Assembly (NCBI GenBank): GCA_030062745.1
Contig: CP099848.1
Location: forward strand, 16,851,081-16,915,080
DNA length: 64,000 bases
Reading direction: 5' to 3'
Origin: Capitulum mitella
Lineage: Eukaryota; Arthropoda; Thecostraca; Pollicipedomorpha; Pollicipedidae
Shown here: piece by piece, positions 1 through 12,139 of the stretch
Layout of the letters: the number at the start of each line of letters is the position of its first letter
Numbering within the stretch: position 1 is the first letter of the stretch
Made by a program: the position numbers and the translations under genes
The notes under the pieces: model-generated
What the model saw: the letters and a program-made list of their open reading frames with translations, nothing else
What the model was told of the DNA's origin: nothing
Database searches by the model: none

Positions 1-1659
1 CTGTGTGTTGTTTGACTTCGCGCCTGCTGTCAGACATCATGTCTGCCTGCCATCATACGTTCTGCCTGATGTCCGATGTGTTCTCAACTGATGTCTCTGT
101 CCTGTCTGGAGTCCACCCGTCTCTCCCGGCCCGGCGGTTCAGAAACTGTCAGAAATGAGGTCAGATATCGGCCTATGTCGGCATATCATAGCAGTATGTG
201 AACTGCCGAGAAACGGCCTGACGGATACTAATAACTGACACGTTAACACCAATTCATCATGAAGATTCGTTAGATATTCCTCATACTCCTACCACGCGAG
301 CAATTAAAAGTTTAAGCTTCAGTTATTACCAGCGATGGTCGAAGTGAATCTTCCAAATGGTCGATACTATCTAGAAATTGATGAGTGAGGTTTGATATGT
401 TGCTATGATCTTCATAGATACGTTTCACATGATGATTTCAATGCCGGAGCGTCCAGTGATTGTATTCTTTTCACAGCATGGAATTACTGCTATGTATTCT
501 TTTTTCTTTTAACCCTTGCTTCTACTGCTATTTTTACCAGTCTTTGAGTTTCATTGTGTTGATCCTTGTAGGGAACAGTCTGGGATTCCATCAGCTTTCA
601 TATCGCTCGGGGAAGGGAGGGAGACGAGCTTCCGGGTCTCACACAAAATGAAAATGGCAGCAGATCGAAGCTACAAAACCCAAATATTTCTACGCCATCG
701 TGGATACTGCTTTGGTACCGCTTGAGTACATTGATTAGTGTCTTGCACTTACCATTGGGTCTATACACCATAACGTTTACGTCTTTGGACGATGTCCATT
801 GCACACGTATGACGAGTTGGCGTTTCAGGCGAAAGATGAATGGGACTCCAATACTTTTTTGTGGTGGGAATTAGCTCTCTACTCCATTTCCCGTATTTGC
901 ACCCGAATCGTCACGGACTTTCATATATCTGTGCAACACATTCCCTTTATTTCAGTGTTGTTGACGACATGATACAAGTTACGAACCTTGGCGCTAAAAT
1001 CTTGGCAAGGTTGTAATAGTCCAGAGCTATGGATAGTGCGCATTCTTTCTGTAGATTCCAATTCAAAATTCTTGGAAAAATTTTTGGGTAATGGTGTTCA
1101 AAGATTGCACACACTGATTGTTGGTCTGGCACGGGTAATGTATTTGTTGCGTAATCTATTATGTATATTAATAATATATTATGTATACTTCCCACTGCTA
1201 GAAAGCATCGTTTAAAAGAAGCAATCATTTCAGTTGTGAAATAGTCAAGTGGCTTTCAGGCTGCAGAATTCCAAGCTTGCATAAGATAATCCCTCACTAA
1301 CTCATTAGGGGCCCAGCACGTTAAGTTTAACATGGAATATGGGGCGCATACTTTGTTCCGGCGCGCCACGTGTTTGTTGGCTAAGCTAGTAGGTCAGAGC
1401 AATCAACCTCCTGTCAGACTGGTTAAAGGGAAATATCGTTTATTCGCTCGACTGTGAGCCGGGATTGCATCCGGCGGAGGCTGTTTCGGCCAAACGCCAG
1501 AGACAGATGCTCACTTCGACTGCCAACCGAGGAATCTTGAGCACTTAATGGGTAGCAGTCTGGTGCTTGCTGAGAGCTTACTACAGTGCTTTGATCTTGA
1601 TTTTGATAAGGAGCACGAGCCGTCAAAAATAAACTGGTCGGGGTCGAGACATCAAGGAA
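1..1659. other. No recognisable gene
   Basis: Open frames here are under 100 codons and overlap on both strands without domain-like composition. I see no RNA gene, repeat array or transposon end. The stretch 1261-1284 looks like a cloning-site cluster but is treated as coincidence. Confidence 0.6.
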
Positions 1660-2120
1660 GTAGGATGAACATCTGGGTCAAGCGCGGGTTCGGCGCGAAC
1701 TGCCGACCGCCCTCTGGGCCGTGGACCGGTCCAGCTTGAACTCGCCACTGCTCTGCCTGTCCATGCTTCAACGGCCCGCCCATCTACAGGGACACCACAA
1801 CGCCCCCACGCCCTTCGTGAAAACGGGGCTGTCGTGCAGTGCAGTCTGGCTCCGCGGAGTCGCCCTTCCGATTGGTCTGTGCGACGGCACAGTCTGACCG
1901 CCAGGGGCTGGCAGCGGCAGACAGCCGGACAGACGCTCCGCCGGTGGTCTGGGGCGGGGCGGCCGGCGGCAGGTGGCAACAGTCTGCGGCTGTCTAGCGG
2001 GCCCACTTCGCGGCCGGCAGACGGGCGTAAATCGCCGCCGATCGCACCGCCCGCCGCCGCACGCGGCGGGATGCCGACACCGGAGTTGCATTACGGCAGA
2101 CCCCTGGCCGGCTGATCCGC
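1660..2120. promoter_or_regulatory. CpG-rich island 1
   Basis: GC content rises sharply and CpG is frequent, with blocks of CCGCC and GGCCGG. A short inverted motif (CCGCCGCACGCGGCGGG) lies near 2054-2070. Open frames on both strands run through it, as expected from high GC, and none shows a domain. Inference: a candidate promoter or CpG island of a host gene, or a GC-rich repeat. No TATA box or obvious first coding exon could be identified. Confidence 0.4.
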
Positions 2121-2280
2121 GCGTGCGATGACCCAGACTCGCCTCGGACACGCCTTCCCCTGTCGGGAACTCATCGGATGACGACTGGCCACCGCGCTGT
2201 TCTGCACACCGCAAGGCCCTGGACTTTCGTCCGGGGAGGCTTGGAGGAAGTGGTTCGACAAGCCTTTATGTTTCTGAGTT

Positions 2281-2370
2281 TGGACGCATAGCCTCTGGAG
2301 ATAAAGCGTCCAGTCTTGAGTCAAGTCCTGTGTCCGTCAGGCGTCAGTCAGCTGTTTGCTTCGACAAGCG
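2281..2370 (+). repeat. Repeat related to 8,764-8,880, with TCAGTC motif
   Basis: This ~90-bp sequence shares order and wording with 8,764-8,880. Both have GACGCAT near the start, then AGTCTT, GTCAAGTC, TGTGTC, CGTCAG and CGTCAGTC in the same order. The other copy lies inside a TTAA-flanked mobile insertion, so this one is probably a fragment of the same or a related element. TCAGTC resembles the arthropod initiator consensus, so the shared piece may be a mobile-element promoter or 5' untranslated region. Confidence 0.4.
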
Positions 2371-5300
2371 CTGAGCGGGCTGCGAGGTCAGCGCGTAGAG
2401 CCGTAACGTGAGTCGTAAACGGCCAGAGTAGCGCACGTTCGGTACCCGGCCGGCCAGAAGTCACGCGAGCGTGTCTTTTAACGGACTCGCTAATGCACGG
2501 AAATAGTGACGCTGTTGACACGTGGAAAGGAAGCCAGGTTCAGCGTTGCATAGTTTCACGGCATTCGTCAAGAATACGGCCACCTGAAAACCGCTGGGTG
2601 TAAAGCCTGACGATCCATTCGCATGTTAATGAAGGTGAAATTGTTGCAGCCATTTAAGTGTCTTTAATCTCCGGCCAGCAGTCAGGGCTCGTGCGAGTAA
2701 ATGGACCCGCCCCTGAATAGAATGTCAGTCTCCTGGAAATGGATTCTAGGTGTTTTGATATGGTCAAGTATGTGGAAATATTTTTACACTGGAAGATCAC
2801 GAAGAAGAAGAAGAAGTTGAATACGACTGGTCACTGACGCAGAGGTATTTCCTCCAGGTGTTCGGGCATGCGGGCAGCTGCTCGCTGCCAGTGCTGACCC
2901 CTTTCTCTCTCCCTCACGCTTCAGCCGTCCGCGGATCGGTGTATGCTTGCGATTTCCTTGCCCATCGATTTTTGACAAGTGCTATCAACATGTATAATAA
3001 CACCTCTTGCGTTAAGAAACAAAAACATCGGGACCGTGTTTATGCACTGTTCGCACACTCGCAAACCCCCAGTAACCCTTGTAACGAAAATTAGCCACGT
3101 AAAATGACATGATGGAATAATGCATAAAGAATCTAAAAAAAAACACGAAAAAACGCCACACAGTTATGTAGCAGTCGCAGCGGCTGCAACACAGCAGCGA
3201 AACCTGAGCGGCCTCATTTGCTTTACCGCCTTTGTTTCTTCTGGTCCTCCAAGTCGATGACAGATTTCACGACCGACAGGCAACATATCAGAGCTTTGCA
3301 CCTGCTTTGCCTGGACAGCGGTGCAGCGGAGTGCGGTCTAGCTAATAATACAAGCAACTAATGCATGTTATAAAAAGGTAAATTATGGAGGTAAAGAACG
3401 CATTACGGATAATGACTGGCTATAATAAATACATTGCGCCATGTCTAACAAGGGGCGCTCCCATAAAGCGTGCTGCAAGTGTTGGGTTGACCATTTCCAT
3501 CCATCTTCGCGTAACCGCCCATGCGCCGCACCTTTTCACGTGGCGAAGAGGGCCGTCAGCAAAAGACACGAATGCCGGAGCCGTGGCGGGAAGCGAACGC
3601 CACCGTGACGCCATGGACCACTGTGACGTCACGGCACCGGCCTGTCTCCGCGACCTCTGTCGGTCGTCTGCCGGCTGATTTGTAGGGAAAGGGTTACTGC
3701 GCCACGATCGTGACGACTGCGCAGATTCGCGAGATGTACGGACTGCAGACGCCCCGGCTGACTGGCATTGTTAATGATTTAAGCCTGATGGAATTCTACG
3801 AAAAGTTCTGGACGTTAAAAAGCTCACTGGAACTCAGTGCACAGGTGATTGTTCGTCTTGGGCCTGAATCATGTCAATCTGGTTTGCTCGTTTAACAGGT
3901 GATTGCCGTGCTTACGGTTATTTTCCGCGTTAGATGTCAAACTATTAGTGTGGCAATGGATGTCATGCCACGCGAACAACACCACGTATGCTTGTGCCTG
4001 ACCTAAAAGAACTCTAAGAAGTGTGTTCCATAGGGTGAATTTCGTGAACTGGGCAAAATGATGTGGACAATACGCTGAAACGTTGTTTCGTCTTCCCGCA
4101 GCATTTGCGAGGGCAGGAAGTTTCCAAAACATTGTGTATGCCGCACATATTACTGAAGCCCGACATTCCATGGAAGTTCTACGCGGCTCATGAAGTGCCA
4201 GCAAGCACGACAATTTTCGAAAAAGTCCTGAATATTACACCATTTGACGGACAATTTTAGTCACTTCATGAAATACCCAGTAGTCGTCAGAAAAATGGTG
4301 TACACTGAACGAGTAAGCGTCGTTCCACCAATCGCCTAGGTACTTCGTGAAATGTCCAACCAGTGTCCGCGTTTAGTTAAACTCATGCAAATGGTGACAC
4401 CGAACGAAGACCGCGGGCCTCTGGATCCGGCGAACATTCATGCCGTGGTAATCGAGCGTTCGTGATGTGGCAGAAATGCGGCCGCCGGGACCGTCGAAAG
4501 ACCGTTTCCCAGATCTCCGCTGAAGGAGAGCGCTGGAAACTCCACCAACAGCGGAATGATGGTAACCATGGAAAACGATGAGCCTGGGGCTGCCTTTCGC
4601 GAGCTATCCGTGGTCAGCGGACAAGGAGCGTGTGCGTGGCGCCCTGGTTCACGTGCAACACAAAAAGATATATCTGTCGCAATGCCAAGGTCATGTGTTG
4701 GTCTCCCTGCTATCTCTCGTCTCATTGCTTGAACAGATTTTGAGACCTTTGTTATAGTTGTGATTAACACTGGTTATCACTGGTGAAAGACAACAGGTGT
4801 CGCGGTTGTAAATAAGTGCCCAGGATATGCAGACATCATTCGTGCAATCCGCTCGATTTTATGAGCGAAGAATGAATCTCTAAGCAGGAAAGTAGGACAC
4901 AGTGCGCGAGAGGCAGGGTACATACGTGGGGGGAAAAGGGCGAAAAGGGCGCAAGGCGTAAGCGTCTTGCGCAGTCATACGCAAGACGGTCATGAACATT
5001 AAACATGTCGCTGCTGAATATAGCTGTGGCGTAATCGTGAACACCGAACATCCCGCAGCTGGCTATGCGAGTCCCTCCGATCGCGACGATGCCGCAGATG
5101 GGTTACGGATCTTTGGATCTGACGCTGGAGGGGAGCATCTCACCAAAGCAAAATTATGTTTATCAAACCCGGCAGTCATTTCCTGACATGCCTTAGAGAC
5201 CTTGGACATTTCATTAGACGGTTACAAGTTGTCAAAAAGTACCAGGTAAGTTGTAAAACAATCGTCATCAACTAACAACGCTCTGGCATTTCATGAGATG

Positions 5301-6394
5301 ACTCTAACTTTTAACCAAACGTAATGAAAGTTTCCCTTCCCTGAATACTGCAGTATTCGCCAGTACTTCATCGAATGCCCAGAAGTTTAATGAAATGCAA
5401 AATTCCACCAAGTGTCTGCGTCATACACATTTAATGCAACGACACGGCATTTGCGAAGTGTGTAGAGCTCCCCGCTGGCCGGGATGCGGACGGTCGCGAT
5501 GTGAGAGCAGCTGCCAGCCAGCGATCTCAGCTGCCAGCCCTGCTGCCAGCTGAGAGCAGCTGCCAGCAGACAACTTCTGGGCAGTCTCTGCGGCGCGAAC
5601 GGCGGTCGTTTCGAGAACCGCTCCGTCATGCATGATTCTGCAATGGCTCTGGACCGGAACAGTTGCTCGCTGCACTGCCAGTCTGCCGGGCGGTTATTCT
5701 TCCGTCCGTTGTCCTTGGCTTCAGGGGGGCGACGGCCCGGACACTAGCCTGTTCAACGCGTCACTGAGACGGCCTCCAGCAGCCGACACCGGACCCAGCC
5801 GCTCCACCTGGCGACGGCGAGGCCCATAAAGGCAGAAACTTCACGTTTGTAGTTGACAGCGTCGGCTTGGAACTGTTCCGGCTGCCTTTGCGGTTCCACC
5901 GCCTGCCACGCGCAGGCTGGACATCCGTTGAGCTCCGCCGCCAGCGCTATTTATGACACAGCAGCGAAGGTCTCCTGCCTGGCCAGACACAGATGTCCAC
6001 ACAGTCGAGGGACATCAGAAAATTGCTAGTTGTTGCTCTTGAACAACCTTAAAGGGAATGTTAGCTCCGCCTGAACACTTATTTTGGGTTGAGTTTGCTA
6101 AGTTGTAGCCTGTAATCTTTAAAAAGCGCGTCTGTAAAAATCTCACTTTTCAAAACTCTACATTTACGAGGTCCACGGCCATTTCCTACGGTTTTCCCGC
6201 GAGTCCAGTTCGGCCGTGTCGTAACTGTTGTAACAGCTGTTGCTAAACGAGACACCGCATCATTGAAAGGGCGCCGGTCAACGACCGTTACCGCCCATTG
6301 ACTGGTGCCGGCTCGTTCTGCTTCATATTGGCAGAAGACTACGGAAAATAGTAATTAATTATGTGTCTGAAGCCTCTAGAGACCTTCAGTGTTA
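2371..6394. other. No recognisable gene; small repeats only
   Basis: No convincing coding region. A (GAA)n run lies near 2804-2818. At 5,500-5,575 the motif CAGCTGCCAGC recurs about four times within 75 bp. From about 5,590 to 5,830 the sequence is moderately CpG-rich but weaker than the other islands. ORFs up to about 114 codons occur on both strands and look incidental. Confidence 0.5.
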
Positions 6395-7619
6395 TTAACC
6401 CGTCCCCGACTGGGAGGGGCAGTTAACTGCCCCCCCTGAGGTTTTTCTGTGATTGCGAGAGAACCAACAAACACAGAGTCACAAAATTTTGTGTACCTTT
6501 TGCTTCATCAATTTTACATCTCGTGTAAAAACTTTGACCTCAGGTCACGTCAGGTGCCTGACCTAGGTCAGGTCAAACAGACCCATGTCCAAAAAAGTTT
6601 AGCGCTCTCTAACTTTTTTCGCAAAACAAGATATCTCAATAATACTTTCAGGGATTAGTGATCGTGATAGATGCAACATATCTGCTATCCCAGATTTTTC
6701 GGAATTTTCCGGGTCATTGACCTAAGGTCAAGCCCATTTTTAAGACATGTCGTTTTTTTTGGGAAATTGACGGAATATTTCATAAGATTTTTAGTGTGGA
6801 GTGAAGCAGACATCTAGTTGCCGTCATTGGGCAAAGTACCAACGACTTCCAGTCATTGACCTGAGGTCAGGTCACGAATAACTGTAGTGAGCCAAAATGT
6901 ACCACCGTCAAAATCGACGATGAATTACTCAGAATGGGTAGAAAATGGTAGAACTAGCTTGCACAGGCGTAAGTAATACCAGGAACCTGAAAAGTTTGAA
7001 AAGTAGCATATTTTGGAAATAAACAGGCTCTCGCGAATAAAGCTCCGCCAATTCTGTAGACTGGTAACTAATTGATTTTTCTGAAATTTAAGCATGAGAA
7101 ACCATCACAAGAATCACTAAGATCAATCAAATTTACATATATAGGTTTTTTTCGCGAAAATAAAGGAGCGATAAAATTAGTTCCCGTCAATTTGGTACCG
7201 CATACGGCAGCGGCGCACACCGACAGCTGGCGGGAGAATTGCCGTGTCTTTAACTCAACGTTTCGGCGTATATATTGGACAAATCTGGGAAATTAGACGT
7301 GTATCGGCATCTGCGGACCTTTACTTGTGCGCTGGTGCCTTTACCTATGCGTTATTAGTCACAGCCCTTGAGATTCAGGCCATTTCTCGCTCTCATGCAA
7401 TCGGCTATGAGAGAATATATATAGGGCGTAAATTACTTACATATTATCTAAAACTAAAAAATGAGACCAGTTTCCAGCTCTACTCGTCACAAGCTTTCCA
7501 ACGATATGCTTATTTTTGTCGTGCGGCCGACCGTACGTGAGTTAGATGGGGGGGGGGGTGGCCAACTGCTCCCCCCGTCGCCGATGTTCGAAACGGACCG
7601 ACGGTCGTGCGCGGGTTAA
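6395..7619. mobile_element. TTAA-flanked non-autonomous DNA element, family A
   Basis: The block starts TTAACCCGTCCCCGAC and ends GTCGTGCGCGGGTTAA, so both ends carry TTAA followed inward by an inverted CCCG. Just inside the left end is a palindrome, GGGGCAGTTAACTGCCCC. Just inside the right end a G-run, CCAACTG and a C-run form the matching feature. TTAA target sites with CCC-starting termini are known for piggyBac-like elements, and Kolobok also uses TTAA. There is no transposase frame, so it would be non-autonomous. Several TGACCTNAGGTCA palindromes lie inside. The right end is diverged beyond the first 8 bases. Confidence 0.6.
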
Positions 7620-8311
7620 AGGCTGAAAAAGTTATCAGTGACACTTTTAAAATAAACTTAACCTATTTATGAAATGTCGATCAAGATGGCACATTTCCTT
7701 TAACCCTATTCCCGTATGGGAGGAGGTTCATAAGCCCCCCTTTTTATTTGTCATTTCCAGGGTTTTTGAAGCAGCTTCACGAAACTTGGTCACTTTCCTA
7801 CCTTCCCTTCCCACGGAATATGGCAAATATTAATAATTTTATTTTGCTCAAGGGCGGAGCCAGGCCAGGTTTTTGGTTTTGTTGAATGTATAAGAACAAT
7901 GACCGCCAAAATCTATTCCCTTAAGATAGAGTTCATATGACTGCATAACGAAATAACTGGGCAGACATACGGAAATATTTTTGTTGGTCTGAGGTCACTA
8001 CGCAAAGTCAGTTAAGGTTAAAGATCAAAACAAGGTAAAATGTATATATTTTTGACACTAGTTTCCAAAACGTGGAGTTCGAAAGATATATAACTCAGCA
8101 CTATATCACCTTCTACTTGTATTTTAAGCTTCAAGTTGATATTGGGTCGGGTAACGGAGCTGAAATAAAATGTCGGCGCCTACACTGTACTACGGTCATA
8201 AATAGAGTCTTAAAATAGAGAATATAGATATATAGAGACTTAAAATCCAAATGATTGTAAATGAACCCAAGGCCATTCCACGTGATTTTGAAGCCATATG
8301 AAGTCATTTAA

Positions 8312-9133
8312 AGGGAACAGTTTATCTTGGCGGAAATCCAGCAAACAGTATGACATGACAAAACAGAGTACGCAGATAATGATTCCTTCATTTATTCCTG
8401 TCATGAGGCCCGGAAATTGCAAAATTTTTGATGAAGAATGTATTCAACACCATGACACCACTTTTAGGAGTGACGTCGGACATGCAATGATGTGAGGCCA
8501 TGCCTCCAAGGGTTCCGGTGAACTTAATATAGGCAAACAATGCGCTACGTTGACAATTCGTGCAACATCACATCGACAACTTCATCTGCACTGCAGTGAC
8601 ATCTGCGACATCACATTGACGGACATTGAAGAAAAAAACGGTTCCCGTGGTACCCCGCGCGCAACATTTCAGACTATGACTCGGGACTCATGCCGCCATT
8701 ATTCCCACGGGTGGCAACCGCTGGCAACCGCAGCGAACTGCTTGTTTGTTTCTCGTTTCTTTTTCGACGCATCAGTCAGTCTTGACCATAAGCGACGTAG
8801 TCGGAAGGCGATTAGTCTTTTGTCAAGTCGTGTGTCTCGTCAGACGTCAGTCGGTCGTCTGTTGACGCACCAAACTGAACCGAAACGAAGTCAACGCTCT
8901 TGTCCGAGGTGAGCCAAGGTCGGCCGACGTAATCAACACAACTTGGCATTAGTACTATAACGTCACCGTGCATCTAGCACTCCCTTAAATCTGGCACTCC
9001 TCTCCAAAATTCTGTCACATAATCTGTTTTAGCACTGTAAAGGAACAGTTTTGGGACAAAAAACCTTGGATCATGTGGTTTCCACAATCCCGCTCTCTCA
9101 CTTCAAAATTCCACAAAAAGATGAACAGTTCCC
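8312..9133. mobile_element. Nested TTAA-flanked insertion within TTAA copy 1
   Basis: The ends are AGGGAACAGTTTATCTT on the left and, on the opposite strand from the right, GGGAACTGTTCATCTTTT. TTAA lies on each side (8,308-8,311 and 9,134-9,137). Comparison with the uninterrupted copy at 59.2 kb shows the host element running straight across this point. It contains the TCAGTC-bearing segment at 8,764-8,880, followed by a donor-like GAG|GTGAGC at about 8,906-8,912. An open frame of 120 codons (8,550-8,912) spans this but shows no domain. Non-autonomous; class uncertain beyond TTAA targeting. Confidence 0.6.
8764..8880 (+). promoter_or_regulatory. Possible mobile-element promoter with TCAGTC initiator-like motifs
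   Basis: The motif TCAGTCAGTC near 8,769 and CGTCAGTCGGTCG near 8,848 resemble the arthropod initiator (TCAGT). The segment is homologous to 2,281-2,370. A GAG|GTGAGC donor-like site follows 30 bp downstream. Start-site activity is inferred only from motif content and recurrence. Confidence 0.25.
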
Positions 9134-9677
9134 TTAAAGGTCAAAGGTGGTACACTGACCAGATGAACATGCAACCATGGTATTTTCCCCTTTGCATGTC
9201 CCTACCGCCGCCTATGCCAACATTACACAAACATGGTAATGCGATTTGTACCTCTTGCGTATCACATAACTAGTAAAGAGTAAACAAATCTAACTCATTT
9301 TTTCAGAAACATTTCCATTATCCAAACCCTGTGAACGCCTGTGAATTATCCAAATTCCAAGCGTATGGTTTAATGAGAGAGCGCTGAGAAAATTCTCACT
9401 GACAAGCTCACGACTCATGCCAATTCCATCAAAGTCAGTCATTGAGCATCGAAATTATAAAAAATACCCCTCTTATTGTTTTTCTGTCTCCTGTATCCAT
9501 CCCTTCCAAAATTTTCAGAACTTTTGTTTTATAAAAACCCGTTTTACGTAATGGCAAATCGGTTGCCATACGTCGCTATGAAAACAAATAGGTAGTTCCC
9601 AAGACCTGGGGGGCCGAATAAACCCCTCCCCATACGGGAATGCTCCTTAGCGCTATGGGTACGGGAACAGGGCTGAA

Positions 9678-10999
9678 GAAGATTGAATGCTACGAATAAA
9701 TTCTGAGCCGAGACCTTTTCCGTATTCCTCGCCAGTGAGTCCCTCCGGCTCTCAGGAGCAACAACAGCGAACGAGACCAGCACTACCAGCTCGCCTCATA
9801 GCAATAAGGTGAGCAATTTTACTGCACCAGGCGGCTTTGAATTATGCAGAGAAAGTCGGCGAGAGCAGCGAGCGAACGCAGTCCTACATTCGATGAAAAC
9901 CAGAGCTCTGAATGTTTGCTGGCTGCCTTGATTGGTTGATGTATATGCATATGCAAATTCCCCTTGATTTACGTTTCTCTGATCAACAAGACTGACGCTC
10001 AGAGAAATGTCTCAAAACTACCCAGTATTTAGGGTACATTTAAACGGGTAAAATTCCGTAAATATCAGTGACGATATATTTGTGAGTGAATTTTGATAAT
10101 TTAAAAAGCCTTGGTGAAAATCACGTCAGAAAATTGCCGATGTGACTCTCCCACAGGAATTCCAAAATTGTACATATTTTAAGCTAACAGTTGTGTTGTC
10201 CTGTACGCCTTATGTAACTTTTACACTGTTTTCTTCCTTTGTATTATGACCTGATGCTTTAACCTTCGGGGCTGATGCATCCCCTCCCCGAAGATTTCTG
10301 AGTATAATTTTCAAACGGTTTGTTTGATCCATCTGAAACTTGTTATACTGCGGGGCATCCTTTCCGCATCTTAGAGTGTAAAATGTTTTGGTCTACGCTG
10401 CCGTGGTAACGAGCTATGACGTCATAACAAGAACCATGTCAGCCATTTTTGCGGGAGAACGCCGTCGGTTTATTACTGTTTACTGTTTGATTTTTTTTTT
10501 ATCTCACTGTAAGACGGTTGGAGTGCACAAATACATACATTTTACCATTCTCGAACGATCAAATGAGTCCTCATGAGTGGTTCTTTCATGTGCACTTGAG
10601 CAGTCTCACCACACATGTTATAACGGCCACTAAATAAGTCATTTATAGAAGGAGGCTGTCTGAGTCTAGACCCACATTCGAGCTTTTCTTGGATACGATG
10701 AGAAATGAGCACCTGGAACAATTTTCAATGCTTGTGAAAAATAAGCCCGGCAATTATTTGGAACAAAAGTGGGGAAGTGCTGGAACAGTTTTGTTAAAGG
10801 CCGTGCAGTACTATGGTTGACTCAGGATTATTGTTTTAAACTGATCCTGTTCAATTAGAGACTACTGATGCGTGCAAGGTCCAGCAACGTACCGAAAAAT
10901 TGTCAGATTCGTCATGCATGAACTTAATATGTGTCTTCCTGTAAGGCGTTTGATGCAAGATGGTGGAATGTGAGAATAAAGGTGTAAAAATTTTTACCG
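9678..10999. other. No recognisable gene
   Basis: AT-leaning sequence with no domain-bearing frame, RNA gene or clear repeat boundary. Confidence 0.5.
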
Positions 11000-11000
11000 C

Positions 11001-11108
11001 GCTTGCCGTGTGGCTGAAAGGACCCCGGTCCGGGTCCGGGTAATAGCGACATTTCGCCGTCCCTTTGTACACTGGCATTGGAGAGCGTCGTTAAATAACC
11101 CAATGACG

Positions 11109-11109
<1 letters not shown>
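11001..11109 (+). repeat. 5'-truncated tRNA-derived SINE copy
   Basis: The sequence GTGTGGCTGAAAG, a decayed B-box region (GGTCCGGGTCCGGG), TAATAGCGAC, TTCGCCGTCC and the tail GTCGTTAAATAACCCAATGACG follows the SINE at 20,829-20,997 in the same order. The A box is missing and there is an internal deletion. Its 3' tail runs directly into an AT microsatellite. Confidence 0.6.

Positions 11110-11111
<2 letters not shown>

Positions 11112-11152
<41 letters not shown>
11112..11152. repeat. (AT)n microsatellite
   Basis: About 41 bp of uninterrupted TA dinucleotides, at the 3' end of the SINE fragment. Confidence 0.95.
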
Positions 11153-11154
<2 letters not shown>

Positions 11155-11188
11155 CGACGACTAGTGACGCCAGAGGTCACGTAAAACG

Positions 11189-11190
<2 letters not shown>
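11153..11190. repeat. Left fragment of family B, copy 1
   Basis: The wording GTGACGCCAGAGGTCACGTAAAACG matches GATGACGTCACAGGTCACGTAAAATG at about 46,983-47,007 in family B copy 2. It is stranded between two AT microsatellites. The rest of copy 1 resumes after 13,897, on the far side of the inserted 2.6 kb element. Confidence 0.45.

Positions 11191-11246
<56 letters not shown>
11191..11246. repeat. (AT)n microsatellite, left flank of the 2.6 kb element
   Basis: About 56 bp of TA dinucleotides abutting the first base of the inverted-repeat element at 11,247. The target duplication of that element is therefore ambiguous. Confidence 0.95.
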
Positions 11247-11248
<2 letters not shown>

Positions 11249-11793
11249 GTCATTCCATGCCAACTCAACCAACAAAAGTGCGATTTTACACGGCACCTCC
11301 TCAGATTTTTACGGCATTAAGTCCTACGGGTTCTTCATAGCCCGGATCCCGAATATCGGGTCGAAATCGCCCTCAAGCAAATAGTTTGGATGCTACAGTG
11401 ATGTCAATTTATGACGTCACACAGTGTTTAGCAATCTTTGAAGCGTTGTATCTCCGAAAGTTGATGAGATATTTCAAATCGGTTACCGGCATTTCAGAGA
11501 CAATTGTTTGATAGTTTATTTGCGTACTAGTTTTGTATTTTCGACTTTTTGAAAATATATTACATTATCGATTAAAAAATGTAAAGTTAAATTTCAACAC
11601 TTATGTGGTCTTCGATTTTCTTGAGAATGAGATATATGAAATCTGCATGTTTTCTTACCCTGGAGACGTTGAGAAAACAATGGGTATCGCATAACAACAT
11701 ATCCTAACGTCCCGCGTTCTCCTATGGCCTCTCGCCAAACACTCGCCGGAGCGCCGCGTCGATCACCGCGTCACCAAGGTGGCGCTCGGCGCG
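11247..11793 (+). repeat. Left terminal inverted repeat
   Basis: Pairs with 13,305-13,840. It includes a copy of the start of the protein frame (GTCTTCGATTTTCTTGAGAA here), showing that the arm duplicates coding sequence. Small indels and point changes separate the arms, indicating an old insertion. The arms contain TGACGTCA. Confidence 0.85.
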
Positions 11794-12139
11794 GCCGCGG
11801 CGACCGAATGGGAGTGGAGCCTGGGGGGAGGGGGGTTGTCGCCGTCTTGTTTGTGATCATCCCTTTGACCATGATTGTTTTGGAATGTAAAGAGTTGACA
11901 AATTGTGTGGATATTGGATGTAGACCGATGTGGACCGTTTTGCCACTAGACATCGCTCCCTAAAATGAATTACTGAGCAATGTTTGACAAAGTCCACTGA
12001 ATGTTGATCACTCTATTGTGACAAGCATGTGCACGTCGACTGAAAAAATTATCATGACATGGGTACCGCACAGACACGATGTTCCTGTCGCATTACCTCA
12101 CTGTTACGACCAGGGAACTGACGTATCCACCTCATTCCT

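Larger units (their letters stand above)
7700..9677 (+). mobile_element. TTAA family copy 1 (interrupted)
   Basis: The left end is TTAACCCTATTCCCGTATGG. The right end, CGGGAACAGGGCTGAA, is a decayed inverted copy. The internal sequence matches the copy at 59,221-60,428 in order: the AGCAGCTTCACGAAACTTGG segment, TTTTGCTCAAGGGC, the GCCGCCTATGCCAACATT segment, and the terminal GGGGGGCCGAATAAACCCC block. Without the nested insertion at 8,312-9,133 it is about 1.15 kb, close to the ~1.2 kb of other copies. No transposase frame is visible. A piggyBac-like or Kolobok-like non-autonomous element is the likeliest class from the TTAA site. Confidence 0.7.

Noticed and set aside
1261-1312. CTGCAGAATTCCAAGCTTGC looks like a cloning-vector polylinker, followed by CTCACTAACTCATTAGG, which resembles lac-region text
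   Set aside because: The spacing and wording do not match any vector stretch I can recall beyond a few restriction sites, and the flanks read as continuous genomic sequence. A vector screen would settle it.
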